Source of the DNA: Pantoea sp. CCBC3-3-1
GTDB taxonomy: Bacteria > Pseudomonadota > Gammaproteobacteria > Enterobacterales > Enterobacteriaceae
Direction: 5' to 3'
Length of the DNA: 64,000 bases
Assembly: GCF_007981265.1 (NCBI RefSeq)
Contig: NZ_CP034363.1
Location: 2,542,001 to 2,606,000 of the forward strand
Position numbers and translations under genes: made by a program. This document shows positions 9,065-19,076 of the stretch, piece after piece (position 1 is the first letter of the stretch; every line of letters starts with the position of its first letter). The notes under the pieces are model-generated. The model made no database searches. It saw nothing but the letters and a program-made list of their open reading frames with translations, and was not told where the DNA came from.

Positions 9065-9283
9065 ATGTCAATAAATGCAAAACGCATCACCGCGGGCCTG
9101 TTGGCCGCGACTTTACTGCTTTCTCTGGCCGGATGTTCGAATTGGTCTAAACGTGACCGTAATACGGCAATTGGGGCTGGCGCAGGTGCCATTGGCGGCT
9201 CCATCCTCTCTAACGGCAGCGGCCTCGGTACCGTAGGCGGTGCCGCAGTCGGCGGCATCATCGGACATCAGATCAGTCGTTAA
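9065..9283 (+). CDS. osmB: Osmotically inducible lipoprotein OsmB
   Basis: The 72-residue protein has the E. coli OsmB length. An N-terminal lipoprotein signal ends at the lipobox LAGC, so Cys22 or a near position becomes the acylated first residue; then follows CSNWSKRDRNTAIGAGAG, identical to E. coli, and a glycine-zipper segment (GAIGGSILSNGSGLGTVGGA AVGGIIGH). OsmB is an outer-membrane lipoprotein induced by osmotic stress and stationary phase; its function is poorly known. ATG 9065 is chosen because GGAG lies 11 bases upstream and because it gives the family N-terminus. It converges with yciH. Confidence 0.95.
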   Translation: MSINAKRITAGLLAATLLLSLAGCSNWSKRDRNTAIGAGAGAIGGSILSNGSGLGTVGGAAVGGIIGHQISR

Positions 9284-9301
9284 TCTGTCATGATGTTTGC
9301 A

Positions 9302-9325
9302 AGGGCCGCGATTCAACGCGGCCCT
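9302..9325. terminator. Bidirectional hairpin between osmB and yciH
   Basis: A nine-base stem AGGGCCGCG/CGCGGCCCT with a six-base loop sits between the two convergent stop codons. T-richness on either side is modest. Confidence 0.65.
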
Positions 9326-9331
9326 GATGTT

Positions 9332-9658
9332 TCAGCCGCCTGCCAGTTTGACCTTCATCCCTTTCGCTTCAAGTAGCGTTTTCAATAAATCACGCTTATC
9401 GCCCTGAATTTCAATGACGCCCTCTTTAACAGCGCCACCGCAACCGCACTTTTTCTTCAGCTCGGCCGCCAGCTTTTCCAGCTCTGCATCGGCCAGATCC
9501 ACGCCCGTTACCAGACAGACGCCTTTGCCTTTACGCCCGCTGGTCTGGCGCTGGATGCGCACAATGCCGTCGCCTTTAGGTCGCTGCACGGTTTCTTTCG
9601 GTTCGTCAATCCGTCCGGTTTCAGTGGAGTAAACCAGACGGCTGTTGTGATCGGCCAT
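9332..9658 (-). CDS. yciH: YciH, SUI1/eIF1-like translation factor
   Basis: The 108-residue protein has a SUI1 domain: VRIQRQTSGRKGKGVCLVTG, LAAELKKKCGCGGAVKEG and VIEIQGDKRD. It is the bacterial homologue of eIF1, implicated in start-codon and initiator-tRNA discrimination on the 30S subunit and, in E. coli, in translational control under stress. It is the second gene after pyrF; the pyrF stop and yciH start share one base (TAATG), indicating translational coupling, the same arrangement as in E. coli. Confidence 0.95.
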   Translation of the reverse strand: MADHNSRLVYSTETGRIDEPKETVQRPKGDGIVRIQRQTSGRKGKGVCLVTGVDLADAELEKLAAELKKKCGCGGAVKEGVIEIQGDKRDLLKTLLEAKGMKVKLAGG

Positions 9659-10368
9659 TATGCCTCCTGTAACGATGCAAGGATGCCGTCTAGTGCCGCA
9701 GCGGGATCCGCAGCCTGCGTCACCGGGCGTCCAATAACCATATAGTCCACGCCTGCCAGTTTTGCCTGCTGAGGCGTCATGATGCGGCGCTGATCGCCTG
9801 CATCGCTGCCGACGGGACGAATGCCAGGGGTCACCAGTTTAAACTCTGCGCCCAATGTCTGTTTAAAACGCGCCGCTTCCTGAGCTGAGCAAACCACGCC
9901 ATTCAGGCCACAGTTTTGGGTAAGCCTCGCCAGGCGTTCCGCATGATCGGCAGGTGAAAGATCAATTCCAATACCGCGCAAATCTTCCGCTTCCATGCTG
10001 GTGAGGACGGTAACAGCGATCAAAAGAGGAGCATCGTTACCAAAGGGAACCAGCGCTTCACGAGCCGCGGTCATCATCCGCGCCCCGCCGCTGGCATGCA
10101 CGTTGACCATCCACACGCCGAGATCCGCCGCAGCGGCGACCGCGTGAGCCGTCGTGTTGGGAATATCATGAAATTTCAGGTCAAGGAACACCTCAAAACC
10201 GCGCTGTTGCAGATCGCGTACCAGCTGAGGGCCGAACAGGGTAAACATCTCTTTGCCCACTTTCAGGCGACAGCTGCGTGGATCGATGCGGTCGACAAAT
10301 GCCATAGCGCTGGCGTGGTCAGCATAATCTAACGCTACCAGGATTTGGGAGCCGTGAGGTGATTGCAT
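9658..10368 (-). CDS. pyrF: Orotidine 5'-phosphate decarboxylase
   Basis: PyrF converts OMP to UMP, the last step of de novo pyrimidine synthesis. The 236-residue TIM barrel has the catalytic motif [12 protein letters not shown] (Asp-Lys-Asp network about residues 62-70), the phosphate-binding segment [12 protein letters not shown], and the C-terminal TPGIRP and VIGRPVT motifs. Length and sequence match E. coli PyrF. The start is the ATG at 10368. It is transcribed with yciH. A TAGAAT -10-like hexamer lies about 55 bases upstream on the minus strand (10423-10428), but no good -35 accompanies it. Confidence 0.96.
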   Translation of the reverse strand: MQSPHGSQILVALDYADHASAMAFVDRIDPRSCRLKVGKEMFTLFGPQLVRDLQQRGFEVFLDLKFHDIPNTTAHAVAAAADLGVWMVNVHASGGARMMTAAREALVPFGNDAPLLIAVTVLTSMEAEDLRGIGIDLSPADHAERLARLTQNCGLNGVVCSAQEAARFKQTLGAEFKLVTPGIRPVGSDAGDQRRIMTPQQAKLAGVDYMVIGRPVTQAADPAAALDGILASLQEA

Positions 10369-10559
10369 GATAAAACCCTCTGAAGATGGAGCACCGCATG
10401 GCGCAAGAGATAAACGGCAAGCATTCTACCTGCGACGTTAACAAAATCACAGGTTAGCGACCGGGTTTTCGCAATCCTCGCCTGCTTGACGGAAAACGAT
10501 ACCGTTGCTACTGGCATCAATTGAATCACAGTAATTAGTATGTTGTAACTAAAATAAAG

Positions 10560-10598
10560 GAGGCGGTCAGTCATCTTACGATGGTTACTGACCGTCAA
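10560..10598 (-). terminator. Hairpin overlapping the lapB stop codon
   Basis: On the minus strand CGGTCAGT (10594-10587) pairs with ACTGACCG (10571-10564), with an additional CATC/GATG pairing inside, followed by CTCCTTTATTTT. The lapB stop lies inside the stem. Probable terminator of the lapAB unit. Confidence 0.55.
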
Positions 10599-11754
10599 GG
10601 CCGCGAATCGGTTTAACGGATGACCAGGCACGACAGGAAGGACAGTGCCAGTAGAGAGCATGTGCAGTAAAACCACATTTGTGGCAGCGATAGCGCGGCT
10701 TGGTACGGATTTGTTCTCCGACCATATCGCGCAATACCATCAGGCTTTCTTTTGCCCGACCATCTTCCGCTTCGTGAAGATGGTAATCCATCAGGCGATG
10801 GAAAACGCGCATAGTGGGATGGCGTTGCAGCTGTCGGTTAATATAAATCTGGGCGACTTCGCCGCCTTCGTCATGTTCAATCACGTCGGACAGATAGAGT
10901 TCAGCCACTGCGCCAGTATTTTCTTCAACGCAACGTTTCAAATAATCGGCCCAGGCCGTTGGCTGTTGCAGCTTTGCATAACACGCTTCAAGCATCTCAA
11001 GCGTCTCACTAACCAACTCTTTATCCTGCTCTATTACGCGTTCAAACATCCCCACCGCTTTGGCGTAGTCGCCGTTCGCCATGTGGATACGGCCCATCAT
11101 AATGGAGACGCGTGCACTTTCCCGGTCGGCGGATTCGCCCTTCTTCAGCAGTCCCATAGCGCGATCCAGGTCATCGCTGCTCATTGCCTGCAACGCCAGC
11201 TCGCAATAAAAATGAGCGATTTCCATTCGCTGTTTGTCTTTGCCGAGCTTGACCAGACGTTCGGCCACCTCAATGGCTTTTGGCCAGTCGCTGGTTGCCT
11301 GATGAATAATCAGCAGCTGCTGCAATGCGCCAATGCGGAAATCAGTTTCATCCGTCAGTTGGCTAAACATCTCTTCCGCACGATCGTAGAAACCGGCTGC
11401 CATATAGTCGCGGCCCAGTTGCTGAATAGCCAGCAATCGCTGATCGTAAGTCAGAGAGGCGCTCTCCATCAGCGCCTGGTGGATACGAATGGCACGATCC
11501 ACTTCGCCCCGCGAACGAAACAGGTTGCCCAGGGTGAGATGAGCCTCGACCGCGCCGCTGTCTTCCTTCAGCATTTCCAGAAAGAGATCGACCGCTTTGT
11601 CCTGTTGATTAGAGAGCAGGAAGTTCACCCCGGCAACATAGTCACGCGACAGACGGCTGGCTTCTTGTTGCCTGTCCTGCTGCGCACTCCTGCGCCCCAT
11701 GTACCAGCCATAGGCAGCGGCCACGGGTAATAACAGAAACAGCAGTTCCAACAT
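10585..11754 (-). CDS. lapB: LapB (YciM), LPS assembly protein controlling LpxC degradation
   Basis: The 389-residue protein has the E. coli length. One N-terminal transmembrane helix (about residues 2-17) is followed by TPR repeats (for example AVEAHLTLGNLFRSRGEVDRA and YDQRLLAIQQLGRDYMAAGFYDRAE) and a C-terminal rubredoxin-type metal site with C357, C360, C371 and C374 (CHKCG...CPSC), the same four positions as in E. coli. LapB works with the protease FtsH at the inner membrane to degrade LpxC and so sets lipopolysaccharide synthesis; it is antagonised by YejM/PbgA. It is the second gene of lapAB, six bases after lapA. Confidence 0.97.
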   Translation of the reverse strand: MLELLFLLLPVAAAYGWYMGRRSAQQDRQQEASRLSRDYVAGVNFLLSNQQDKAVDLFLEMLKEDSGAVEAHLTLGNLFRSRGEVDRAIRIHQALMESASLTYDQRLLAIQQLGRDYMAAGFYDRAEEMFSQLTDETDFRIGALQQLLIIHQATSDWPKAIEVAERLVKLGKDKQRMEIAHFYCELALQAMSSDDLDRAMGLLKKGESADRESARVSIMMGRIHMANGDYAKAVGMFERVIEQDKELVSETLEMLEACYAKLQQPTAWADYLKRCVEENTGAVAELYLSDVIEHDEGGEVAQIYINRQLQRHPTMRVFHRLMDYHLHEAEDGRAKESLMVLRDMVGEQIRTKPRYRCHKCGFTAHALYWHCPSCRAWSSVKPIRGLDGQ

Positions 11755-11760
11755 GTGAAA

Positions 11761-12063
11761 TTATTCCTTAACGGCAGGCACGGACGGCGATGCCTCTTCC
11801 GCCTGACCAATCTGATGCTGCAAACGCTTCAGCTTACGTTGTGAGGCCGCCAGCGAAACGCGCAGGCGCAGCCAGAACAGTCCACAAATCGCCCATCCCA
11901 GCAAGAAGCCGGCGGCAAACAGCGTCGCCAGCAGCGTGGAGACACGATATTGCCCCTGCGCCAGCAGATAGTTAAATGTGACAACCTGGTCATTATGCGC
12001 ACCCAGCGTGACTGAGATGATAAAGATCACTAAAACCAGTAAAAAAATCAGCAAATATTTCAC
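11761..12063 (-). CDS. lapA: LapA (YciS), small inner-membrane LPS assembly protein
   Basis: The product has two transmembrane helices, KYLLIFLLVLVIFIISVTLG and VSTLLATLFAAGFLLGWAIC, joined by a short loop (HNDQVVTFNYLLAQGQYR) and followed by a basic coiled tail. It matches E. coli LapA, which is co-transcribed with lapB and acts in lipopolysaccharide assembly. I place the start at GTG 12063, which aligns with the E. coli initiator methionine and follows GGGACGG; an ATG four codons earlier at 12075 is possible but has no good ribosome site. Either choice leaves both helices intact. Confidence 0.9.
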   Translation of the reverse strand: MKYLLIFLLVLVIFIISVTLGAHNDQVVTFNYLLAQGQYRVSTLLATLFAAGFLLGWAICGLFWLRLRVSLAASQRKLKRLQHQIGQAEEASPSVPAVKE

Positions 12064-12205
12064 AGTCCGTCCCATAGTCTGATGATAATCAGATGAATTA
12101 TGCCAAAAAATTAGCCCTGTTGCTTGCCTGAAACCTCATCAGCAGCCGATACCGCGAAAAATTTCTCCTGCGTTGATGTTATGGGGACAAATCCCCGGAA
12201 CACAA

Positions 12206-12967
12206 TCACCGCTCTTCTCGTTCGCTTATTTCCTGCTCTTCCGCTGGTGGAACGGTAAGCGGACCACTGTAGCGCTGCACCAGCCACGTTGCCAGCGTCA
12301 CCAGCACCCAGCTGATGAGCGTGGAAGTAACAAGATCGCGCGGCCAGTGCATACCCAGCACCAACCGGCTGGCCATCACCCCAACGGCCCAGAGTATCAA
12401 CACTGTCAGCGTGACAATACGCCGACGTGGCCACAGCAGACCAATTGCCAACAGCGCCCAGCTTGCTGCAAACATAGTATGGCCGGAAGGAAATGCATAG
12501 CCGGTTTCAAATTCCCAGTGCGCTTTCAACCATGCAGGCAGTTGAGGATCGTCATTAATGGCCTCTCGTACCAGTACGCTTCGTTGCTTGCGGGTTTGCT
12601 GATAAAAGAATTGCTCATTCAGGCCGTCATGCTGTTCCAGCCATACCACATAGGGACGGGGTTCACGCACCTGATCTTTAATAAAGGTTTTGCTGTACTG
12701 ACCCGCCAGAATCGCTGCAATAACGATAACCAATAAAATAACCGCCGCCTTCAGTCGGTAACGCAGACACCAGAGAAACCAGCCGCAAAGCACGGTACTG
12801 GTGACAATGCCCCACGGGCTGGTAACGGTTTCCGTTAGCCAAAACAGCAACTTATGACCGAATCCCATCTGCACGGGCTGCCACTGCCAACCGGAAAACC
12901 AGACGCCAAGCGGCATAATCAGCAGCAACACGGCACCCAGCGTGGTGCGTTTGGCAATCTCAAACAT
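12206..12967 (-). CDS. pgpB: Phosphatidylglycerophosphatase B
   Basis: PgpB is a multi-pass inner-membrane PAP2-type phosphatase of 253 residues that dephosphorylates phosphatidylglycerol phosphate and also undecaprenyl pyrophosphate, phosphatidate and lysophosphatidate. The three PAP2 motifs are present: KDQVREPRP, YAFPSGHTMFAAS and SRLVLGMHWPRD, with the catalytic histidines in PSGH and in the last motif. About six membrane helices are visible. The ATG at 12967 follows AGGAGAG. E. coli has the same neighbour order lapA, pgpB, ribA. Confidence 0.95.
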   Translation of the reverse strand: MFEIAKRTTLGAVLLLIMPLGVWFSGWQWQPVQMGFGHKLLFWLTETVTSPWGIVTSTVLCGWFLWCLRYRLKAAVILLVIVIAAILAGQYSKTFIKDQVREPRPYVVWLEQHDGLNEQFFYQQTRKQRSVLVREAINDDPQLPAWLKAHWEFETGYAFPSGHTMFAASWALLAIGLLWPRRRIVTLTVLILWAVGVMASRLVLGMHWPRDLVTSTLISWVLVTLATWLVQRYSGPLTVPPAEEQEISEREER

Positions 12968-13196
12968 GGCTTCTCTCCTGGTAGTTCAAAACAAAAAGGT
13001 CATTTTCTGCTGACAATATGAGAAAAAATAATAACATACTGATTGAGATGGTGATAATTGTGCGGTATTACAACATTCGCGCTAAGACGTTAACCGCCGC
13101 TGCTCTGATTGTGGCAAAATGGCTGGCATTGATGATGCCAGATGGCTGGCAGCCAGCGACGATAACTTAGCAACACCTGATGTACTGGAGAGTCAC

Positions 13197-13790
13197 ATGC
13201 AGCTTAAACGGGTAGCAGAAGCCAAACTGCCCACGCCATGGGGAGATTTCCTGATGGTTGGTTTCGAAGAACTGGCCACGGGCCACGATCACGTCGCGCT
13301 GGTTTATGGCGATATTACCGACAGCGAAGCCGTACTGGCTCGCGTGCACTCAGAGTGTCTGACGGGCGATGCCCTGTTCAGCCTGCGCTGTGACTGCGGC
13401 TTTCAGCTCGAAGCCGCGCTAAACCACATTGCGGAGGAAGGGCGTGGCGTGCTGCTCTACCATCGCCAGGAAGGTCGCAATATTGGGCTGCTGAATAAAA
13501 TCCGCGCCTATGCCTTGCAGGATAAAGGCTATGACACCGTTGAGGCCAATCATCAGCTCGGTTTTGCGGCCGACGAGCGTGATTTCACCCTGTGCGCAGA
13601 TATGTTCAAGCTGCTCGGCGTGAATGAAGTTCGCCTGCTCACCAATAACCCACGCAAAGTTGAGATCCTCAGCGAGGCGGGTATTAATATCGTTGAGCGC
13701 GTTCCGCTGATTGTAGGCCGCAACCCGGAGAACGCTCACTATCTCGATACTAAAGCCGCGAAAATGGGTCATCTGCTGTCAAAAGAGTGA
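13197..13790 (+). CDS. ribA: GTP cyclohydrolase II
   Basis: RibA opens the imidazole ring of GTP, the first step of riboflavin synthesis. The 197-residue product carries the zinc site C-(10)-C-x-C in [17 protein letters not shown], the RVHSEC motif, the catalytic stretch [24 protein letters not shown] and the LLTNNPRKV motif. ATG 13197 is chosen because CTGGAG lies seven bases before it and it gives exactly the E. coli N-terminus [12 protein letters not shown]; the frame remains open upstream to 13119, but that part has no family counterpart. It converges with acnA. Confidence 0.97.
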   Translation: MQLKRVAEAKLPTPWGDFLMVGFEELATGHDHVALVYGDITDSEAVLARVHSECLTGDALFSLRCDCGFQLEAALNHIAEEGRGVLLYHRQEGRNIGLLNKIRAYALQDKGYDTVEANHQLGFAADERDFTLCADMFKLLGVNEVRLLTNNPRKVEILSEAGINIVERVPLIVGRNPENAHYLDTKAAKMGHLLSKE

Positions 13791-13811
13791 TGTCCGACAT
13801 CCCTACCCGCG

Positions 13812-13843
13812 CGCGTCCTGGGCCACCGATGGCTCAGGACGCG
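13812..13843. terminator. Bidirectional terminator hairpin between ribA and acnA
   Basis: CGCGTCCTG/CAGGACGCG form a nine-base stem, extended by four more pairs (GGCC/GGCT with one G-U) around a six-base loop. It lies between convergent stop codons. Confidence 0.7.
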
Positions 13844-13887
13844 TTGTTACAGGCCGGCGATCCTCGTCAGCAGCCTGATCGTGCCGC

Positions 13888-16569
13888 CTAATTCAGCATA
13901 TTACGAATCACGTAATGCAGAATGCCGTCGTTCTGGTAATAGGTTAATTCGTTGCCGGTATCAATACGGCAGCGAGCCTCCAGCGTTTCGGCGCTGCCGT
14001 CTGCACGCGTCAGCGTCACCTGCACCGTTCCGCCGGGTTTCAGTAAGTGAAGGTTTTTCACATCAATCTGTTCATCACCCGTCAGGCCGAGCGTTTTACG
14101 GGTTACGCCCTGCGGGAACTCCAGTGGCAGAATGCCCATCCCTATCAGATTCGAGCGGTGGATGCGCTCAAAGGATTCAGCGATTACCACCCTTACGCCC
14201 AGTAAGCGTGGCCCTTTTGCCGCCCAGTCACGGCTCGATCCCGAACCATATTCTTTCCCTGCAATCACCGCCAGCGGCGTTGACTGCTGCTGATATTTCA
14301 TTGCCGCATCATAAATGGCCAGCTGTTCGTCGCCCGGTACAAAACGGGTAACGCCACCTTCAACCCCCGGAACCATTTCGTTGCGGATACGTATATTGGC
14401 AAAAGTACCGCGCATCATGACTTCATGATTTCCCCGTCGTGAACCATAAGAGTTGAAATCACCTCGCTCAACGCCATGATCCAACAGATAACGTCCGGCC
14501 GGACTTTCCGCTTTGATGCTGCCCGCAGGGGAGATATGGTCAGTGGTGACGGAATCCCCCAGAATGGCGAGGATCCTTGCCCCGCTGATATCTTCAACCG
14601 GCTCAGGCTCTCTGCCCATATCGTCAAAAAATGGCGACAGGCGAATATAGGTCGAGCCTTCATCCCAGTCGTAGGTTGCCGCCTCGCTGACTTTAATTTC
14701 CTGCCATTCCGGGGTGCCTTCAAAGACTTCGGCATACTCTTTATGGAACATTTCAGTGGAGACCAGCTGTACCGCTTCTGCAATTGCTTCCGGTGATGGC
14801 CAGATATCATGCAGATAGACCGGTTTGCCGGTGTGATCTTCACCCAGCGGTTCGGTCTGCAAATTGATGTTCATATTGCCCGCCAGCGCATAGGCTACGA
14901 CCAGCGGCGGCGAAGCCAGCCAGTTGGTTTTAACATACGGATGGATGCGCCCTTCGAAGTTACGGTTGCCAGACAGAACGGCACCGACGGTCAAATCACC
15001 CTGCTTAATCGCGCTTTCAATCGCGTCGGGTAGCGGCCCTGAGTTACCGATACACGTGGTACAACCGTAGCCCACCAGGTTGAAACCCAGCTTATCCAGA
15101 TAAGGCGTGAGCCGTGCCGTCGCCAGATAATCGGAAACGACCTTAGAGCCGGGTGCCAGCGACGCTTTTACCCAGGGTTTACGTTTAAGGCCAAGGTTAA
15201 CGGCGTTTTTAGCCAACAGCCCGGCGGCCATCAATACGCTGGGGTTAGAGGTATTGGTACAGGAGGTAATAGCTGAAATCACCACTGCGCCATCTTCAAG
15301 CTGATGCTGCTGGCCGGTTGCCCGATCGCGATAACTAACGGCTTTATGCTGCTTCTGCGCCTGATTAACTTCCAGTTCATTACTTGCCTGGAAAGCCTGG
15401 GGTACATCGCCGAGCGACACGCGATCCTGCGGACGTTTCGGTCCGGCCAGACTCGCTTCAACCTCATTCATATCCAGCGCCAGCGAGCTGGTGAAAACCG
15501 GGTCATCGCCAGGATTGCGCCACATACCCTGCGCTTTTGCATAGGCCTCCACCAGCGCAACCTGTTCAGGCGATCGTCCGGTCAGGCTCATATAACCTAA
15601 CGTGACATCATCTACCGGGAAAAATCCGCAGGTTGCACCATATTCAGGCGCCATATTGGCGATGGTTGCCCGGTCCGCCAGCGGCAAGTCATCCAGACCA
15701 TCGCCATAAAATTCAACAAACTTGCCCACCACGCCATGCTTACGCAGCATTTGAGTGACGGTCAGTACCAGGTCAGTTGCGGTAATACCCGGTTTTAATT
15801 TCCCGCTCAGCTTAAAGCCGACGACATCCGGGATCAGCATCGACACCGGCTGTCCCAGCATCGCTGCTTCCGCCTCAATGCCGCCTACACCCCACCCTAA
15901 TACGCCCAGCGCATTGATCATCGTGGTATGTGAATCCGTGCCAACCAGCGTATCGGGGTAAGCCACTTCTTCGCCATCCTGCGTTTCATGCCAGATGGCC
16001 TTACCTAAATACTCAAGATTGACCTGGTGACAGATGCCGGTGCCCGGCGGCACCACGCTAAATTTGTTAAAGGCTTTTTGCCCCCAGCGCAGGAAAACAT
16101 AGCGTTCGTGGTTGCGTTCCATTTCCAGCCGCACGTTTTCTTCAAACGCATCATCATCGCCAAAATGATCCACCGTTACCGAATGGTCAATAACCAGATC
16201 GACGGGAGAAAGCGGATTCACTTTTGCAACGTCGCCACCAAGACGCTTGACCGCTTCACGCATCGCAGCAAGATCCACCACTGCTGGCACACCCGTAAAA
16301 TCCTGCATTAATACACGCGCGGGACGATAAGCGATTTCGCGATCCGCATGCGCCTGTTCGAGCCAACCCGCCAGGGCGGCAATGTCATCAGCCGTCACGG
16401 ACTCTTCATCCTGCCAGCGAAGCAAATTCTCCAGAAGAACCTTCAGGGATTTGGGCAGGCGGGAAAGATCGCCCAGCTGTTCTGCCGCTTTAGGCAGACT
16501 GTAATAGTGATAACGTTGGCCTTTAACATCCAGCGTGGCTTTCGTCGTCTGATGTAGGGTCGCCGACAT
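13888..16569 (-). CDS. acnA: Aconitate hydratase A
   Basis: AcnA isomerises citrate and isocitrate in the TCA cycle and is the stress-stable aconitase of enterobacteria. The 893-residue product (E. coli 891) has the three [4Fe-4S] ligand cysteines in SCTNTSNPS and [13 protein letters not shown], the substrate motifs [26 protein letters not shown] and [17 protein letters not shown], and the swivel domain at the C-terminus. GGAGGAGT precedes the ATG at 16569. A separate promoter should lie between 16570 and 16694, since a terminator (16695-16725) ends the upstream small-gene transcript. Confidence 0.98.
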   Translation of the reverse strand: MSATLHQTTKATLDVKGQRYHYYSLPKAAEQLGDLSRLPKSLKVLLENLLRWQDEESVTADDIAALAGWLEQAHADREIAYRPARVLMQDFTGVPAVVDLAAMREAVKRLGGDVAKVNPLSPVDLVIDHSVTVDHFGDDDAFEENVRLEMERNHERYVFLRWGQKAFNKFSVVPPGTGICHQVNLEYLGKAIWHETQDGEEVAYPDTLVGTDSHTTMINALGVLGWGVGGIEAEAAMLGQPVSMLIPDVVGFKLSGKLKPGITATDLVLTVTQMLRKHGVVGKFVEFYGDGLDDLPLADRATIANMAPEYGATCGFFPVDDVTLGYMSLTGRSPEQVALVEAYAKAQGMWRNPGDDPVFTSSLALDMNEVEASLAGPKRPQDRVSLGDVPQAFQASNELEVNQAQKQHKAVSYRDRATGQQHQLEDGAVVISAITSCTNTSNPSVLMAAGLLAKNAVNLGLKRKPWVKASLAPGSKVVSDYLATARLTPYLDKLGFNLVGYGCTTCIGNSGPLPDAIESAIKQGDLTVGAVLSGNRNFEGRIHPYVKTNWLASPPLVVAYALAGNMNINLQTEPLGEDHTGKPVYLHDIWPSPEAIAEAVQLVSTEMFHKEYAEVFEGTPEWQEIKVSEAATYDWDEGSTYIRLSPFFDDMGREPEPVEDISGARILAILGDSVTTDHISPAGSIKAESPAGRYLLDHGVERGDFNSYGSRRGNHEVMMRGTFANIRIRNEMVPGVEGGVTRFVPGDEQLAIYDAAMKYQQQSTPLAVIAGKEYGSGSSRDWAAKGPRLLGVRVVIAESFERIHRSNLIGMGILPLEFPQGVTRKTLGLTGDEQIDVKNLHLLKPGGTVQVTLTRADGSAETLEARCRIDTGNELTYYQNDGILHYVIRNMLN

Positions 16570-16694
16570 TACTCCTCCTTCGTTTGTCTTATCATAACCT
16601 GAGTAACTATATGGTCTGATTTAAAGATAGTACAAACTGAGTGTAACGTTTTGATAACAACACAAATTGACACAGGCTGAAACAGCCGTATAAA

Positions 16695-16725
16695 CAAAAA
16701 AGCCTCACCGGGAAGCGGAGAGGCT
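16695..16725 (-). terminator. Terminator between ymiC and acnA
   Basis: On the minus strand AGCCTC (16725-16720) pairs with GAGGCT (16706-16701), followed by TTTTTT. It ends or attenuates transcription from ymiC before acnA. The loop also contains CGCTTCCCGG, which allows an additional inner pairing. Confidence 0.75.
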
Positions 16726-16755
16726 CTTTTATATAAATTCTTTTTTTTAATCTGC

Positions 16756-16794
16756 CGATATTAATGCATTACCCTTCGATATTAATGCATTACC
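16756..16794. repeat. Tandem 18-bp direct repeat at the end of ymiC
   Basis: CGATATTAATGCATTACC occurs twice, at 16756-16773 and 16777-16794, with a 21-base period. The second copy covers the last codons and the stop of ymiC, and the first lies just after the stop. It looks like a small tandem duplication. Confidence 0.9.
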
Positions 16795-16874
16795 ATTCCG
16801 AGCCAAAGCAGGCTCGACCAGAATAAGGCGGAAAACATCCAGGTGCTGAACCAGGTCATTTGGGTTAAATTCAT
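16782..16874 (-). CDS. ymiC: YmiC-like small membrane protein upstream of acnA
   Basis: A 30-residue frame begins MNLTQMTWFSTWMF and ends SSLLWLGMVMH. It is one tryptophan-rich hydrophobic helix, like the E. coli small protein YmiC, which also lies just upstream of acnA. GAGG is placed nine bases before the ATG. The synteny, the single-helix composition and the ribosome site together support it, though the product is too short for confident similarity. A terminator follows. Function unknown. Confidence 0.7.
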   Translation of the reverse strand: MNLTQMTWFSTWMFSALFWSSLLWLGMVMH

Positions 16875-17073
16875 TATTGCCCTCACTCAGGTCTGACTGA
16901 CCAAAACGTATTACATCCCGAACTGCGGTTATTACCGGCAGATCTACCGTTTAATGCTGGTATTACATTCAACCCGGTGACAAAAAACCTGACCAAAAGT
17001 ATAGCGGTCATTAAAGCTCATTAACTGTTTGAATAACTGGACTCAGTAATAAGATTGAGTATTAATAGCGTGC

Positions 17074-17241
17074 TTATGAATTTTGATTCTTATCCATCAT
17101 CATTTCGATGAAGTCGCGCTGCATTTCGCTAAGGCCCCAACTGCCTGGAATAGACGGTTGTTCACTGGCTTTCGCCTGGTGGTACTGATCTTTGCTACTA
17201 CCGGTTTGTTGCGTTTTCTGATTCAAATACTGCAGGTACAT
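17074..17241 (-). CDS. YciX-like small protein
   Basis: A 55-residue frame starts MYLQYLNQKTQQTGSSKDQ and contains PSIPGSWGLSEMQRDFIEMM. It starts two bases after the stop of ymiA, so the two are probably co-translated. E. coli has a ymiA-yciX pair of this size at the same place. The protein is soluble-looking and charged, with no membrane segment and no known catalytic motif. A longer frame to 17286 exists but overlaps ymiA and has a cysteine-rich lead unlike the rest. Function unknown; the name is by position and size. Confidence 0.65.
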   Translation of the reverse strand: MYLQYLNQKTQQTGSSKDQYHQAKASEQPSIPGSWGLSEMQRDFIEMMMDKNQNS

Positions 17242-17243
17242 CG

Positions 17244-17402
17244 TTACCCCCAAATATGCCAAATCGCTACTGCAACAGCTCCCCAAAACAGCGCTGAACC
17301 CGCGAATACCGCTAACCAGGCTTTGCGTTTCAGATTCTCAGGACGCTGAGCCTTAAGTGCTTTGTGACCGAAGTCAGAACCTACCGTTATTCTGCTAGCC
17401 AT
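17244..17402 (-). CDS. ymiA: YmiA family small membrane protein
   Basis: The 52-residue product carries PENLKRKAWLAVFAGSALFW followed by a hydrophobic end AVAVAIWHIWG. The string LKRKAWLAVF-GSALFW is shared with E. coli YmiA (46 residues), so this is a confident orthologue. The topology is a basic cytoplasmic N-terminus and one C-terminal membrane helix. It starts at the ATG at 17402, which has no evident Shine-Dalgarno sequence; a Fur-box-like element lies only eight bases upstream. It is the first gene of the small cluster leading to acnA. Confidence 0.85.
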   Translation of the reverse strand: MASRITVGSDFGHKALKAQRPENLKRKAWLAVFAGSALFWGAVAVAIWHIWG

Positions 17403-17848
17403 AGTTTTTGATAATCACTCTCATTGAAACGATTGTTTTAACCAATCAGAAATTAGGATGAATCCTAAACATTTTATGGAGCGAAATCCAGTCATTTTTA
17501 TTACGCACAACGATTAATTGTATTTATCAAAACAGAACAATTGTATCGATTGTCGTTAATCAAACTGTAGAAGAAAAATGACTCTTTAACACAAATTACC
17601 CCATGAATACTCCCGTTTCGGTCCAACCTTTTCTCAATATTTCTTGAGGTTACCTTACAACGCGCCGCGCTCAGCGATGTATAAATTGAGTATGGGAATC
17701 TTCCGAAGAACGCGCAAAGTTGCCGGGGCAAAAATGTGCCCTGTTTCGCATTTAATGAATAACAATGAAAAAACATGTGATGGGTCCGTCATTTACAAAA
17801 AAGAATAAGAAGATTTAATCGATGGGAGTAATAGACAGGACCAATGAT
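17403..17848. other. Intergenic region between ymiA and cysB terminator
   Basis: The 446 bases are AT-rich and hold the ymiA promoter region. One open frame of 91 codons (17501-17776, minus) has no ribosome site, no family resemblance and a low-complexity composition, so I do not call it. Apart from the Fur-like site at 17410-17428 I see nothing else. Confidence 0.6.
17410..17428 (-). promoter_or_regulatory. Fur-box-like element upstream of ymiA
   Basis: GATAATCACTCTCATTGAA matches 12 of 19 positions of the Fur consensus GATAATGATAATCATTATC, including both outer blocks GATAAT and TCATT. It lies directly before the ymiA start, where binding would block transcription or translation initiation. 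No binding evidence is available. Confidence 0.4.
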
Positions 17849-17877
17849 AAAAAAAGGTCGCCTCAGCGACCTTTTTT
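17849..17877. terminator. Terminator after cysB
   Basis: A GGTCGC/GCGACC stem with a four-base CTCA loop has A-runs on one side and T-runs on the other, so it can act in both directions. It lies 26 bases after the cysB stop. Confidence 0.9.
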
Positions 17878-17902
17878 ACTCAATACGAATTCGCGGGCGG
17901 AG

Positions 17903-18985
<1,083 letters not shown>

Positions 18986-19042
18986 CTATAACAATCATAC
19001 CAAAGATGACCGGAATGTATAGCACAGTAAAGGAAGGGAGAT

Positions 19043-19072
19043 GAAAAAACGGGCCGGCATGTGCCAGCCCGT
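19043..19072 (-). terminator. Terminator after topA
   Basis: On the minus strand ACGGGCTGGC (19072-19063) pairs with GCCGGCCCGT (19058-19049) around a four-base loop, followed by six T. It starts five bases after the topA stop. Confidence 0.9.
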
Positions 19073-19076
19073 CAGA

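Noticed and set aside
10645..11730. 361-codon frame antisense to lapB
   Set aside because: lapB is a secure orthologue with its zinc-site cysteines; the antisense frame has no domain and is a GC-bias shadow.
13197..13790. FMN riboswitch before ribA
   Set aside because: I looked for the conserved RFN element in the short leader and saw none; enterobacteria carry it at ribB instead.
17501..17776. 91-codon frame upstream of ymiA
   Set aside because: No ribosome site, odd composition rich in Phe, Tyr, Asn and Arg, no family match, and it covers a likely promoter region.
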